From: Dyadobacter flavalbus
GTDB lineage: Bacteria; Bacteroidota; Bacteroidia; Cytophagales; Spirosomataceae
NCBI RefSeq assembly: GCF_006149045.1
Contig: NZ_VBSN01000040.1
Span: forward strand, 1-36,242
Reading direction: 5' to 3'
Length of the DNA: 36,242 nucleotides
Of the stretch, positions 8,258 through 18,400 are shown piece after piece; the stretch's first letter is position 1, and each line of letters starts with the position of its first letter. The translations under genes and the position numbers were made by a program. The notes under the pieces were generated by a model that was not told the DNA's origin, did not search any database, and was given only the letters and a program-made list of their open reading frames with translations.

Positions 8258-10324
8258 TTAATTAACTTTAAGCAGTTTTGCATTAATAGCAACCACAATC
8301 GTGGATGCGCTCATCAGGACTGCCCCCATTGCCGGGCTTAACATAAAGGAAGGGTACAAAACACCGGCGGCCAGTGGTATAGCTATTACATTGTAGCCAA
8401 TTGCCCAAGCCAGGTTTTGCACCATTTTTCTGTAAGTAGCCCTGCCAAATATGATCATTTGCACTACATCCATCGGGTCACTATTTACCAGGATAATATC
8501 GGCCGTTTCGGCTGCTACGTCAGTTCCGGAGCCAACGGCAATACCCACGTCTGCTTGCGCAAGCGCGGGCGCATCATTGACCCCGTCACCTGTCATTGCT
8601 ACAATCTCTCCTTTGTCTTGAAACTCCTTGACCTTATCCTGCTTCTGATGCGGCAGCACACCCGCCAGGTAACCGTCCATGTCCAGTTTTTTGCAGACCG
8701 CTTCTGCAATCTTGGCATTGTCCCCGGTTAAAAGGAACGATTTGATGTTCATTTTTTTGAGTTCAGCGATTGCCTGAGCTGCATTCTCCCGGATGGTATC
8801 GGCAAAAGTGATCAAGCCAACCAGCTTGCCATCGATCAGGATAAAGTTTACCGTGTCAGTGGCCTGGTCTATCTGGTCGGGAATGGCAGGCACCGGTTTG
8901 TTTTCCTGTGTGAAATAATTAGGTCCGGCAGCTACTATTTTCTTACCATCCACAGTACCTGTTACCCCAATGCCTTGCATATAATTGAAATCGGTGGACT
9001 TGTAAAGCTGCAATCCTTTTTCTTTCAATTTCCTGATTACGCCGTGGGCGATATGGTGCTCGGAGTTTTGTTGTACAGCCGCTGCATACTGTAAAATCTG
9101 GTCTGGTGACAGCTGCTCGTCAATGGGTATTATCTGTTGGACTTCATGGGAGCCTTTGGTAAGTGTGCCGGTTTTATCGAAAATGATTGTAGTCAATTTT
9201 CGCGCATTCTCAAAGGCAGTGCGGTTGCGGATCAACAGCCCATGCGTTGCAGAAATGGTTGTTGAAATGGCAATAACCAAAGGGATAGCGACTCCCAAGG
9301 CGTGCGGACAAGATGTTACCATAACAGTAACCATTCTTTCTAAGGCAAATGCCAGGCTTTGACCACCAGTGTACCAGATGATGAAAGTCGCAACCCCAAC
9401 TGTAATGGAAACAATGGTTAGCCATCCGGCTACCTTATCTGCCAGGTTTTGGGTACTGGATTTAGCACCCTGGGCAGTCTTGACCATGTTGATGACCTTT
9501 TGCAGGTAGCTGTCATTGCCAGCCCCGGTAACCTTGACTTTGAGAACACCATCACCGTTGATAGCGCCGGCAATAACCTTATTGTCTTTCTGCTTTTGAA
9601 CTGGCACACTTTCGCCAGTTAGCATGCTTTCGTTCACATAAGAACGTCCATCTGTGACCAATCCGTCGGCAGGCACCTTTTCACCTGGCTTGACAAGTAA
9701 CAAATCCCCTGTGCGAAGGTCTTTTAAAGGTATATCGGTTACCTGATTGTCCTTTTCTACATGGACCACTGATGGAAGTAAAGCAACCAGGGATTCCAGG
9801 GCTTTTGAGGCGGCCATCTGCGATTTCATTTCCAGCCAATGCCCAATGAGCATAATATCAATTAGGGTAGCAAGCTCCCAAAAGAAGTCCATCCCTTCCA
9901 GCCCAAAAACCACGGCCACGCTATACACATACGCAGTAGTAATCGCAACCGCCACCAGGGTCATCATACCCAGGGTTTTGCTTTTCAGCTCCCGGACAAG
10001 GCCCGTCAGAAACGGCCAGCCCCCATAGAAGTATATGATCGTGCTTAGTGCCAAAAGCATATATTGATCACCTGGGAAGGTCCAGTTAAAACCAATCCAT
10101 TGCTGGATCATATGGGATAGCAAAAGGATTGGCAAAGTAATGACCATGCAAATCCAGAAGCGCTTTAAAAAATCCTCGGTATGGTGGCCTGCGTGTTTGT
10201 CATGGCTACTGTCTTCATCGGTGTGCCCGCCGTGACCATGATGCTCATGTTCAACTCCTTTCATTCCGTGCACGGCTTCGGGTTGCTTTTCCGGATGATG
10301 CCCGTGGTGGTGGTGATTTTCCAT
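8258..10324 (-). CDS. copB: Copper-translocating P-type ATPase, P1B-3 (CopB) type
   Basis: This inner-membrane efflux ATPase has 688 residues. The first 50 residues are His-rich (HHHHGHH, HEHHGHGGH) and replace the usual HMA domain. TGES (236-239) is the actuator loop, CPH (339-341) the intramembrane metal site, DKTGTLT (D383) the phosphorylation site, TGDGVND (578-584) the hinge, and MSASTI near residue 671 fits the MSxST motif of P1B-3 pumps. CPH plus MSxST separates it from CPC-type CopA pumps and suggests Cu(II) or Cu(I)/Ag(I) export to the periplasm. The nucleotide-binding HP motif reads SEHH instead of SEHP. It starts 43 bp after the multicopper oxidase stop, fitting one operon. Confidence 0.95.
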   Translation of the reverse strand: MENHHHHGHHPEKQPEAVHGMKGVEHEHHGHGGHTDEDSSHDKHAGHHTEDFLKRFWICMVITLPILLLSHMIQQWIGFNWTFPGDQYMLLALSTIIYFYGGWPFLTGLVRELKSKTLGMMTLVAVAITTAYVYSVAVVFGLEGMDFFWELATLIDIMLIGHWLEMKSQMAASKALESLVALLPSVVHVEKDNQVTDIPLKDLRTGDLLLVKPGEKVPADGLVTDGRSYVNESMLTGESVPVQKQKDNKVIAGAINGDGVLKVKVTGAGNDSYLQKVINMVKTAQGAKSSTQNLADKVAGWLTIVSITVGVATFIIWYTGGQSLAFALERMVTVMVTSCPHALGVAIPLVIAISTTISATHGLLIRNRTAFENARKLTTIIFDKTGTLTKGSHEVQQIIPIDEQLSPDQILQYAAAVQQNSEHHIAHGVIRKLKEKGLQLYKSTDFNYMQGIGVTGTVDGKKIVAAGPNYFTQENKPVPAIPDQIDQATDTVNFILIDGKLVGLITFADTIRENAAQAIAELKKMNIKSFLLTGDNAKIAEAVCKKLDMDGYLAGVLPHQKQDKVKEFQDKGEIVAMTGDGVNDAPALAQADVGIAVGSGTDVAAETADIILVNSDPMDVVQMIIFGRATYRKMVQNLAWAIGYNVIAIPLAAGVLYPSFMLSPAMGAVLMSASTIVVAINAKLLKVN

Positions 10325-10367
10325 TTGTCATTGTTTATGTGGTACTATGTAAGCTGAGATCTATTGG

Positions 10368-12662
10368 CTAGTAATTCAAGGTCAGCCCGACACCAAAACC
10401 CATGTCGCTGTCATAATGGGCTGTGGCACCTACATACCTGGTAAAGATATACCGAAGGGCGGCCATGTACTCCTTGTCCGTATTGACCATCAGGTTCATC
10501 CGCAGACGTTTGGAAACTGGTATATCCATCCGTTCCAATTGAAAACGCAGGTTGCCATCGGTGAATATTTCAGCTTGCGCCGTAACCAGCATGGGCAACA
10601 TGTAGTTTACTCCCGCGCTAAACACGGACCTTTGATCCTTGGTGTTTCGCTGGCCAAAAAGATTGCTTTCTACTTCATCCATCCCCATTTTTCGGTACCG
10701 CCAGTCAAAGCCAATAAATGGCATCAGCCACTGCATTTTCCCAATGTAACGCCCCAGGTGTGTTTCGACTTCATAACCGTGGTGGTCGTGGTAGCCCAGT
10801 CGCCACTCACTGCCAATACTCCACCGTGTATTTTGTATCATCGCTTCACCATCGTTGCCGTTGGTGGCAATATCGTTTTCGGCCATGAAATGAAACTCCC
10901 GGTCATCGGCAAATAGTTTGCGTTGTGCTAACCGGGGGTTAGGGATCTCAGGATTTGCCGGGGAATTCTCATAGGAGAAAACTGCGCCCATGCCGCTCAT
11001 CATATGGTAAAGGATATGGCAATGAAAAAACCAGTCACCACTTTCAGTTGCAGCAAATTCAAGTGTGTCAGTTTCCATGGGCATGATATCAATGATGTTT
11101 TTCAGAGGTGCATTCACTCCCTTTCCATTGAGCACCCGGAAATCGTGGCCATGAAGGTGCATTGGGTGCCGCATCATGGAATTATTGTAAATGACCATGC
11201 GGACGTTTTCACCTTTTTTAATCAGGATCTTGTCACGCTCGGAAACCACTTTATTGTCCATGCTCCATACGTACCGGTTCATGTTGCCAGTCAATACAAA
11301 ACGGAGCTCTTTTACCGGTGCATCCTTAGGTAAAGATGTCTTTTCAGGCGATTGAAGCATGGCATAATTTAGCGTCGTAATCGTGGACAATGCATTACTG
11401 TTGTACATGTTATGACCAGCATGTTCGTCCGCTTTCTTGGTATCATCCATCTTCATGTTTCCCATATCCATGGCTTTGCCTGTATCCTTCTTTTTGCTTT
11501 TTAAAGCGCCGGTAATTTCCGGGTACATGACCACGTTCATATCCATCTGGTTCAGGCTCATGTTCATGCCCATATCGTCCAGGTCACCATTCATTTTCAT
11601 CATGCCGTTCATCATCTTCATTCCCTCAAAGTATTTAAGCCTGGGTAGCGGTGATGCCAGTTGTTTTACACCTTCACCAAGGAACAGGGAAGTAGATTTG
11701 GTCCGGTCTTCCGATGTTGCCAAAAACTCATAAGCGGTAGGGGCAGATCCGGGTTTAACAGCTGGAATGGTAACAATCACATCATAAGTTTCTGAAACTG
11801 CTATGATCAGCCTGTCTACATCTACTGGCTCTACATCGTTTCCATCGTTAGCTACAACAGTCATTTTGCCGCCTGCATAGGTAAGCCAGAAATAGGTTGA
11901 AGCCCCGCCATTTGAAATCCTTAGACGGACTTTATCACCTGGCTTGAACTGGGAAAGCTGGCTTTCATTTTTTCCGTTAATAAGGAAGCGGTCATAATAC
12001 ACGTCACTTACATCCATCGCTGTCATGCGCTTCCATTCGTTTCCAACCTTTGTCTTAAAATACCCCTGACTGATCGCCTCCGAATAGCTTTGGGTTGCGC
12101 CCTTTTTTATGGCAAACCAATCACTTGCGTTGTGAAGCATCCTGTGGACGTTTTTAGGCTTCATATCCGTCCACTCACTCAATATGATTGGAACAGTAGG
12201 AATGGTTGGTTCTTTTTTCTTGTTCAGGATCATCGATCCATACATGCCGATTTGTTCCTGCAACTCAGTATGGCTATGGTACCAGTGCGTGCCGTGCTGA
12301 ATAATTGCAAACCTGTATAAGTGTGTTGTATGAGGCTTAATGGGCATCTGTGTCAGATTAGGTACCCCGTCATACTTATTGGGCAAGAACAGTCCATGCC
12401 AGTGCAGGGATGTCTCTTCGTCGAGCTCATTGTGTACGTATATTTCGGCAGTGTCCCCTTCCGTAAACGTTAATGTAGGCATCGGGATTTGTCCGTTTAC
12501 TGCAATGGCACGCTTAGGCGTCCCGGTAAAATTTACAGTTGTGTCTTTAACGTATAGATCATACCGTACTATTTTTTGGCCGTAAACCTGCTCAGAAATA
12601 ATGATGAGCATAGCGGCCGCAGCAAGAAATCTATATATAGGGATTTTAAGAAAATCCATCAT
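10368..12662 (-). CDS. copA: Multicopper oxidase (CopA-like) fused to a CopB-like outer-membrane domain
   Basis: A signal sequence (residues 1-28) leads into three cupredoxin domains. Copper ligands are visible as LHWHGLFLPN (about 86), HWYHSHTE (about 128), HPMHLHGHDF (about 495) and HCHILYHMMSGM (about 546). A Met-rich insert before the last cupredoxin domain (KMMNGMMKMNG, MGMNMSL, MDMNVVMY, MDMGNMKMDD) is typical of PcoA/CopA oxidases that oxidise Cu(I). After residue 580 the chain continues for about 180 residues with DDREFHFMAEND.., RLGYHDHHGYEVE, GKMQWLMPFIGFDWRY and alternating strands ending in GVGLTLNY, which resembles the beta-barrel of CopB/PcoB. In proteobacteria these are two genes. 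Start ATG at 12662 precedes a good signal peptide. The fusion would tie oxidation in the periplasm to the outer membrane. Confidence 0.93.
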   Translation of the reverse strand: MMDFLKIPIYRFLAAAAMLIIISEQVYGQKIVRYDLYVKDTTVNFTGTPKRAIAVNGQIPMPTLTFTEGDTAEIYVHNELDEETSLHWHGLFLPNKYDGVPNLTQMPIKPHTTHLYRFAIIQHGTHWYHSHTELQEQIGMYGSMILNKKKEPTIPTVPIILSEWTDMKPKNVHRMLHNASDWFAIKKGATQSYSEAISQGYFKTKVGNEWKRMTAMDVSDVYYDRFLINGKNESQLSQFKPGDKVRLRISNGGASTYFWLTYAGGKMTVVANDGNDVEPVDVDRLIIAVSETYDVIVTIPAVKPGSAPTAYEFLATSEDRTKSTSLFLGEGVKQLASPLPRLKYFEGMKMMNGMMKMNGDLDDMGMNMSLNQMDMNVVMYPEITGALKSKKKDTGKAMDMGNMKMDDTKKADEHAGHNMYNSNALSTITTLNYAMLQSPEKTSLPKDAPVKELRFVLTGNMNRYVWSMDNKVVSERDKILIKKGENVRMVIYNNSMMRHPMHLHGHDFRVLNGKGVNAPLKNIIDIMPMETDTLEFAATESGDWFFHCHILYHMMSGMGAVFSYENSPANPEIPNPRLAQRKLFADDREFHFMAENDIATNGNDGEAMIQNTRWSIGSEWRLGYHDHHGYEVETHLGRYIGKMQWLMPFIGFDWRYRKMGMDEVESNLFGQRNTKDQRSVFSAGVNYMLPMLVTAQAEIFTDGNLRFQLERMDIPVSKRLRMNLMVNTDKEYMAALRYIFTRYVGATAHYDSDMGFGVGLTLNY

Positions 12663-12688
12663 TTGTTGTTATTTAAATAAGAAGAGAA

Positions 12689-12754
12689 GACTGTCCTGAT
12701 GACCATAAGTCATACTTACTAGCAGGTAATGTTTACGTTGCCATCAGGACAGTC
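12689..12754. repeat. 13-bp perfect inverted repeat between oxidase and DUF3347 genes
   Basis: GACTGTCCTGATG (12689-12701) and its complement (12742-12754) enclose 40 bp. The element sits in the 96-bp gap between the HMA-DUF3347 stop codon and the oxidase start, so in RNA it could fold as an attenuator, processing site or partial terminator that sets the ratio of the two products. A small non-coding insertion is another option. No T-run follows on either strand. Confidence 0.5.
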
Positions 12755-12758
12755 GTTA

Positions 12759-13619
12759 CTATTTGAGTGTTTCAGTGGTTTTACCACAGTTCAACATCTG
12801 CGCGCCATAATAAGGGTTTTTAATTGTCGATACCTGGCTTAGCCAGTTGGCACCTTTTCCTTCTTTGGCCATCGGGCAATGTTGATAATAAACCGCCTGA
12901 GAAGGCTTTGCCGACTTGATGAGTTTATACATATTCTCGGAAAGAGAAGAGAAATGGTCTCTTTGATGACCCAGGTCTTTGGTTTCTTCAATGTGTTCGG
13001 CATCGAAATTCAGATCTTTCATGACCTTCATCCAAACCATATGCTGCTCGCTTCCCAGCTCGTCCATCTTAACGGCTTTGAGCGCCTTTACAAGGCTTGT
13101 TGCTTTCGCAGAAGTGGCATTTCCGTCAGAGCTAACCAAGGCATCCTTCACCGCGTAATAGGCATCTAAGACAGGCTTCAATGGGTCGGCATCGGCTGAC
13201 CCCGCCTTCGCAGCTGTTTCCATGGACGTGGCACCGTGTTCATGGCCACTCATTTTCTTTTGCGCTACCACTTCATTCTTGCTGGCACGCTCGTAGCGGC
13301 AGCATTCCTCCAATTTGGCATAAGCATCATCAGGTGCCAAGTAGCTTTGGTTATCGTAACCAGCCAATGCAATTTTTTTCAGGATTGCATCCAGAGAGGT
13401 CTTTTTACTATCGTAAGTGACTGCGGCAACCTTCGTTTCCTTATCCCAGTTTGCTTTGGAAATGTTTTTCTCAAATGCAGCGGCTTCAATGCCTTCCTTA
13501 CACTGAGAGCATGATCCGGCAATGGTTATATTCTCGGTAGTGACATTTTTGATATCTGCATAGGATAAGAAAGTAGACAGCAATAGCAATGTTGCCATCA
13601 ATATTTTAATTGATTTCAT
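12759..13619 (-). CDS. Exported HMA-domain plus DUF3347 protein
   Basis: A signal peptide (MKSIKILMATLLLLSTFLSYA) is followed by a heavy-metal-associated domain with the CSQC ligand pair (about residues 37-40) and a GYDNQSY end. A linker contains a second Cys pair (ECC) and MSGHEHG. The C-terminal half is DUF3347: ADPLKPVLDAYYAVKDALVSSDG, then QHMVWMKVMKDL, DHFSSLSENMYKLIK and YYQHCPMAKEGKGANWLS with the CPMA..YYG..MLNCG end. DUF3347 proteins occur in copper and silver resistance loci, often next to CusB-like adaptors, and the CPM motif likely binds copper. It probably catches periplasmic copper for the oxidase encoded next. The length of 286 fits such two-domain proteins. Confidence 0.9.
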   Translation of the reverse strand: MKSIKILMATLLLLSTFLSYADIKNVTTENITIAGSCSQCKEGIEAAAFEKNISKANWDKETKVAAVTYDSKKTSLDAILKKIALAGYDNQSYLAPDDAYAKLEECCRYERASKNEVVAQKKMSGHEHGATSMETAAKAGSADADPLKPVLDAYYAVKDALVSSDGNATSAKATSLVKALKAVKMDELGSEQHMVWMKVMKDLNFDAEHIEETKDLGHQRDHFSSLSENMYKLIKSAKPSQAVYYQHCPMAKEGKGANWLSQVSTIKNPYYGAQMLNCGKTTETLK

Positions 13620-13705
13620 CAGAATGGAATTTTGGATTTTAAATAAGTTTTTGTCCGAAGTGAAAAGAGCTCCGGAAGGGCGTACCTGTGGCTACAGGGA
13701 ACTTA

Positions 13706-14077
13706 TCAACCTATATTAGGAGGCATCCACAGTGAAAGATACACTGGCTTTGGGGAAGTTTCCTGGAAGAACCAAGAGGGGGAATTGTCAACAACAGCAA
13801 GGGTTTTTTGGATTAACCCTGTCGGCTGTACCTTTAATGCAAAAACAGGAAGAGAGTGGGCGCAATCACAGCCAGATTCATTACAACTATGGCTACATTT
13901 CTTATTACTGTCCCCTGATCTATGGTTTCGATGCCTGGCGCAGCAGGCCTTTTTATGGGAAGCCACATGCTTTACTTCTCTTTTGATTGGAACGTGCTTG
14001 CTGCCACATGCATGACTCACTCCCGCTGGCACCAGCAGGCAAATCATTATTAGCAGTAAAAAAACACAACCTTTCAT
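13706..14077 (-). CDS. Small exported Cys/His-rich protein
   Basis: The best start is the ATG at 14077, which gives a clean signal peptide (MKGCVFLLLIMICLLVPAGVSHA) and a 123-residue protein; a longer frame reaches 14140 but puts 21 polar residues before the signal. The mature part begins with CGSKH and has HKKACCARHRNHR and KKCSHSCNESGCDCAHS, a plausible metal-binding cluster, then a hydrophobic tail ending in LSLWMPPNIG. Small His/Cys-rich exported proteins with a proline-rich end of this kind are found next to metal efflux systems in Bacteroidota. I cannot place it in a named family with confidence. It lies upstream of the HMA-DUF3347 gene and could be first in the copper operon. Confidence 0.7.
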   Translation of the reverse strand: MKGCVFLLLIMICLLVPAGVSHACGSKHVPIKREVKHVASHKKACCARHRNHRSGDSNKKCSHSCNESGCDCAHSLPVFALKVQPTGLIQKTLAVVDNSPSWFFQETSPKPVYLSLWMPPNIG

Positions 14078-14242
14078 ATTAAAACATACGGTTTTACGCA
14101 ATACAAAGATTGCCTTTTGTTCCAGGTTTTTTCTACACAATTACTATGCCACGTTGCATAATTATGGGATACCGGTGTTCCAAAGGTAAATTGTGAGGTT
14201 AAGGCCTTTTAAAAGCGTGCATAACCTTTTTGATTAAGCTAT

Positions 14243-15325
14243 ATGATGTTGTTGAAATTTATTACCACCGTTTTCGCTTGCTTTATTTTCTTGGCAGGCC
14301 ATCCTGATAACGATTTTGCATCAGAACAAAAACTGGCCGCAGGTAGCCAGCCGGAAATAAGTGTTGACCGGGAAGGTATTATACACATCGTGTACGGAGT
14401 CAAGAATGCCAATGAACGTGACTTGTACTATACATTTTCCGGTGACGGGGGCAAATCGTATTCCAAACCTGCGCTGTTAGGCAACTTTTCGCAGATGGGT
14501 CTTGGGATGGGAAGGGGGCCGCAACTTACCACAACAAAGGATTACAAGGTAGTCAGAGTCGGTGATCATCATGGAAATTTGTATGCAATGCGGTCTTTGA
14601 ATGCAACAAATCAATGGTCTAAGCCTGTACGTGTTAATGACACGGATACTACCGCCAAAGAAGCATTGTCTGGCATCAGCGCTGGCAAGGATAACTTGGT
14701 CTATACTGCCTGGCTTGACAGCCGACTTGGAAATAATAATCTATATGGCGCACTTTCAAGAGACGGCGGTTTAACCTGGGGGAAAAATCAATTGATTTAC
14801 AAAGGCGAGCAAAATGGTATCTGTGACTGCTGCAAGCCGTCAGTTTACATCAGTCAAACAGGACAAATTTCTGTCATGTTCCGAAACAAACTGGATGGTG
14901 CCCGTAATATGTATCTGATTTCTTCAACAGACAAAGGAGAACATTTTGGGAAAGCTCAAAAACAAGGTACTGGAAATTATATGATCAATGCATGCCCGAT
15001 GGATGGCGGAGATTTGACGGTTAATTTAAGAGGTGAAGCTTCCACAGTCTGGCGTCGTCAAATGGAAGTTTATCTTGCGCAGCCTGGCAAAACTGAAATG
15101 AAATTAGGCAGTGGCCGGACACCTGTAATACTTCAAACAGCCAAGGGCAATGCTATTGCCTGGCAGCAGGAAAATTCCATACAATTTAGAAGCCCGGATG
15201 GTTTAAAGACGTCATCATTAGGCAATGGCCAATATCCTAAGCTTGCAATGGCGAAAGATCAAAAAACAGCGATTTGCACTTTTGAGCGAGAGGGGCACAT
15301 TATAGTAACATCGGTTACTTTGTAG
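14243..15325 (+). CDS. Exported Asp-box (BNR) beta-propeller protein
   Basis: The 360-residue protein has a weak signal peptide (MMLLKFITTVFACFIFLAG) and Asp-box motifs at regular spacing: SGDGGKSYS (about 68), SRDGGLTWG (about 173), SSTDKGEHFG (about 228) and a decayed SPDGLKTS (about 316). This predicts a five- or six-bladed sialidase-like propeller. Catalytic residues of true sialidases (Arg triad) are not evident, so enzyme activity is doubtful. An unusual ICDCCKPSV segment (about 193) and INACPMDGGD (about 247) place Cys residues on loops that could bind metal. It is transcribed divergently from the copper operon and lies just inside the internal repeat IR2. A role in copper handling is inferred from position. 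Confidence 0.8.
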   Translation: MMLLKFITTVFACFIFLAGHPDNDFASEQKLAAGSQPEISVDREGIIHIVYGVKNANERDLYYTFSGDGGKSYSKPALLGNFSQMGLGMGRGPQLTTTKDYKVVRVGDHHGNLYAMRSLNATNQWSKPVRVNDTDTTAKEALSGISAGKDNLVYTAWLDSRLGNNNLYGALSRDGGLTWGKNQLIYKGEQNGICDCCKPSVYISQTGQISVMFRNKLDGARNMYLISSTDKGEHFGKAQKQGTGNYMINACPMDGGDLTVNLRGEASTVWRRQMEVYLAQPGKTEMKLGSGRTPVILQTAKGNAIAWQQENSIQFRSPDGLKTSSLGNGQYPKLAMAKDQKTAICTFEREGHIIVTSVTL

Positions 15326-15409
15326 TGCATTGGCAATACAACCTTACAGTCACTTTGCCGGCCCGTTTTTTGCGGCCGCCGCTACCTGATCTTTATTATT
15401 TCCCAAATT

Positions 15410-15448
15410 GGGGTAAACTAAAGAAAGGGAGAAAAACCGTCACGACTT
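15410..15448 (+). repeat. Terminal repeat IR2 (internal, tnpA-proximal)
   Basis: Same 39 bp as IR1 and IR3, in the same orientation as IR1. It lies 43 bp from the tnpA stop, the normal position of a transposase-end repeat. After base 39 it departs from IR1/IR3, with TTTTTATTTACC in place of TTTTTCTCCTGG. Its outer flank CAAATT does not match AGAATA. Confidence 0.9.
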
Positions 15449-15491
15449 TCGCGTAGGATTTTTATTTACCATTAGTCCGGAATATTGAATT

Positions 15492-18400
15492 CTAAGGCGT
15501 CAGATTCAAGTCCATAATCGAGCTCAAATCAAACATTTTATAATCTTTACCATCGGAAAAGTCGTATTCTCCAACCAGGTTAATATGTGCCCAGCTGTGG
15601 GTAGAAGTAGCAAGAATTTTTTTCAACATGATTTGTCTGTCTTGTTCAGACTCAACTGCTACCAGTTTTTCGGATAACAACAACAGATTATAGGTGTTCA
15701 CCGCATTTGCTATCAACCTTTTACATCCTTCCGCTGTCAATTGCTCTTTTCGGGTAGCCCAGATCAATTCCTGGTTGTTGCCAACGGTTATGGCTTTGGA
15801 AAAGTTATTGCTGCTCTCAATTTTAGAAAGTGAGCCAGACACCGATTTTCGGATTAACTCATCATCCATATATTGATAGATGTATGCTGTTTTGTAGAGC
15901 CTTCCCAAATCTTTGAGGGCTTTATAAAGCGGATGTTGTTTCGAATATGAATTTAGACGCCTGAACAACGTGGATGCCTTGGCATATCCCAGCTTGATCG
16001 TGCAAACGAGCCTCAAAATTTCATCCCAATGATTTTCCAGATGCACCAGATTAATTTTAAGGTTCGGAACAATCTTATAATTTAGCTCACGATAAGTCCG
16101 CGCTTCATCAATTGAGTAAAGCTGCTGATGGTGAAATCTTGCAAACCTGGGGCGGAATTCAATGCCTAAAAGACCAGTTACAGCAAATACAGGTTCACTG
16201 AATCCATGTGTGTCCGTTGAATGTGCATTGGGAATGATCACTTCATTGTGGGTCAGGCCATCCAAAACGTAATGTGATTCGGGTTCTGCTGCACTGAATA
16301 CAGTTGAGTAAAATAACTGGCCGGATTCATCCAGAAAGGAATACATGGTCACACCCCTTCCATTACCAAAGTATTTAAATGACGGAGAAGCTACAAGTGA
16401 AGCAACTGATACATCAAATTTTTGGCCATCACTGGAAGTATGAACAAAGTCAGCATCCTTTCTAAAATGTTCGGTAAGTGGTAAGCTATTGCTAAATGCA
16501 AGTACTTTATCATTTGCCTGAATTACAGTCTCTGGCGAAAAATATTGGAGTGCTGTTGTCTCCAAAGAACTTGTCCTTATGCCTTTGGACATGAAAGAGA
16601 ATTTCCGGATCCCGATATTGCAACCAAACCCAAGAATTGCCGCAAAGAACAAATTCTCATCCGGATGTTTGGGGATATGATCAATTCCTCCATGGATAAG
16701 GGAAGAAATAAAGCCGGTTGCGTTTTGGACGGTTGAGAGAACTTCAATTAGTAGAATGACATATTCTTGGGGATAAAGCGGTTCCAAATCTGTGACTTCT
16801 TCCAAACGCTTATCTTTCATCAGGTGCCAATCACCGGTGGGGTCGAAGTATACCTGCTTGTTACTGCCTGCTTCTATATGCTCATTGGTTAATTTAATCT
16901 GGGCATTCAACCTTTCATTTAATTTAACCAGGGTTTTTCGTGAATCGGTAAAAGCTGTCAAGCCGGCTTGTTCAATCAGCTTTTCCTTTTCTTTATTCCA
17001 AACCGCCGGTGGTATTTCATACTCGTCAAAACTGCGGTAATCATAGGATGAATCAATTGGGAGTGCCCCAGACTTGATATTATCGCGGATTTCCTGGAAC
17101 AGGAAAACTTTATATAAACCGGTCCGTAATTTGCCTTCCGGGGTCAACACCCGCTGCTGCTGCTCCATTCCTAAAAAATCAGTTGGTACCGACGCCCGCG
17201 TTAGAATAGCTCCATTCTTTTCCTGGTAGTACCGGACCGCTGCAAGGATATCCTTCCCGGAAGAAGTGGCACTTGGGATTAGTACTTTTACAATATCGCT
17301 AACCTTACCATTTAACTTGGACGCATTTTTTTCAAGCATCTGATAGAAATCTTCCCGGTCATTTATCTTTTGGTTGACTTCCCTTAAATCTTTAAGACGC
17401 TGCTGGTCTTCCTGTAACAATTTTTGAGATAACCGTTTGTTTTTAAACAACTGTTCAATCAAGGTTACTTTGGCCAATGGTTCCATTGTCGTATCAGCAA
17501 TGATTTTTTCAATAGAACCCAAAACATCAATGTGGGTATGACTACGGTGGGCAACACTGCTGACCAGCTGCGCGGTCTGCATCCTGTTTTGATAAAGTTC
17601 CTGTTTCACCAGGTTCTCACAACCGTTAACATAGTTGGTGACCGCACTATTCAAAGTAAGGATAAGTGCATCTCCCAACATATAATACTGGTGGATGATG
17701 AAGGAAATCAGAAGAAGATAACGATTTGTGCTACGTGTAGCTATTTGCGTTACCTGGTTATTGATAACGTATTCCGCATAAAAATGAACAGTGGTATCAG
17801 ATAATTTTAAGCGCTTGACAATCGGTAATAACTGCAAATACATATTCTTTAAGCTTTCAAAGTTGGTTACTCGCTCACGGATCTGTTTTGTTTCCATGGA
17901 TTGAGAGATCCGTTTAAAGAATGTAATCTCATAGCGTTTTACTTTCAAATGCTTCCTACTGTCCTGTTGATAAGAAGTGTGTTCAACAAGAAGCTGCTCT
18001 AAAAGCAAAATATCGGCTGTTGTCAAGTACTTATTTAAAATAGACTCTAAATTTTGCTCGAAACGAGCAAGAGATTTGTCCAAAATCGTTTTCAGGCTTT
18101 GGTAAGTTGGAATTTCGATATGATGTGACTGGAGAAAGTCTAGCATTCCTTCGAAAATCAGGTACGGCCTGGTCTGTACATGTGCCAGTCTCTGTGTTTC
18201 TTCGGCCAATGCTTCAACCGAAGATTTTTCAAAAGCTGCGAAGCCAAAATATCCAAGAATGTCCTCCCGGTGCCTGAGTGAAGTCCGTCCTTCGTAATCG
18301 GTCATTTGTACAGCATTGACATCAACAGAAATTCTTGCCGCTACAAAGTCCACGTCACTTTGGTGAAAACGGTTCGATCCAAAAAACCTGCTGACCACCC

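Noticed and set aside
13181..13514. Frames on the + strand across the HMA-DUF3347 gene
   Set aside because: They are antisense shadows of a clearly conserved two-domain protein.
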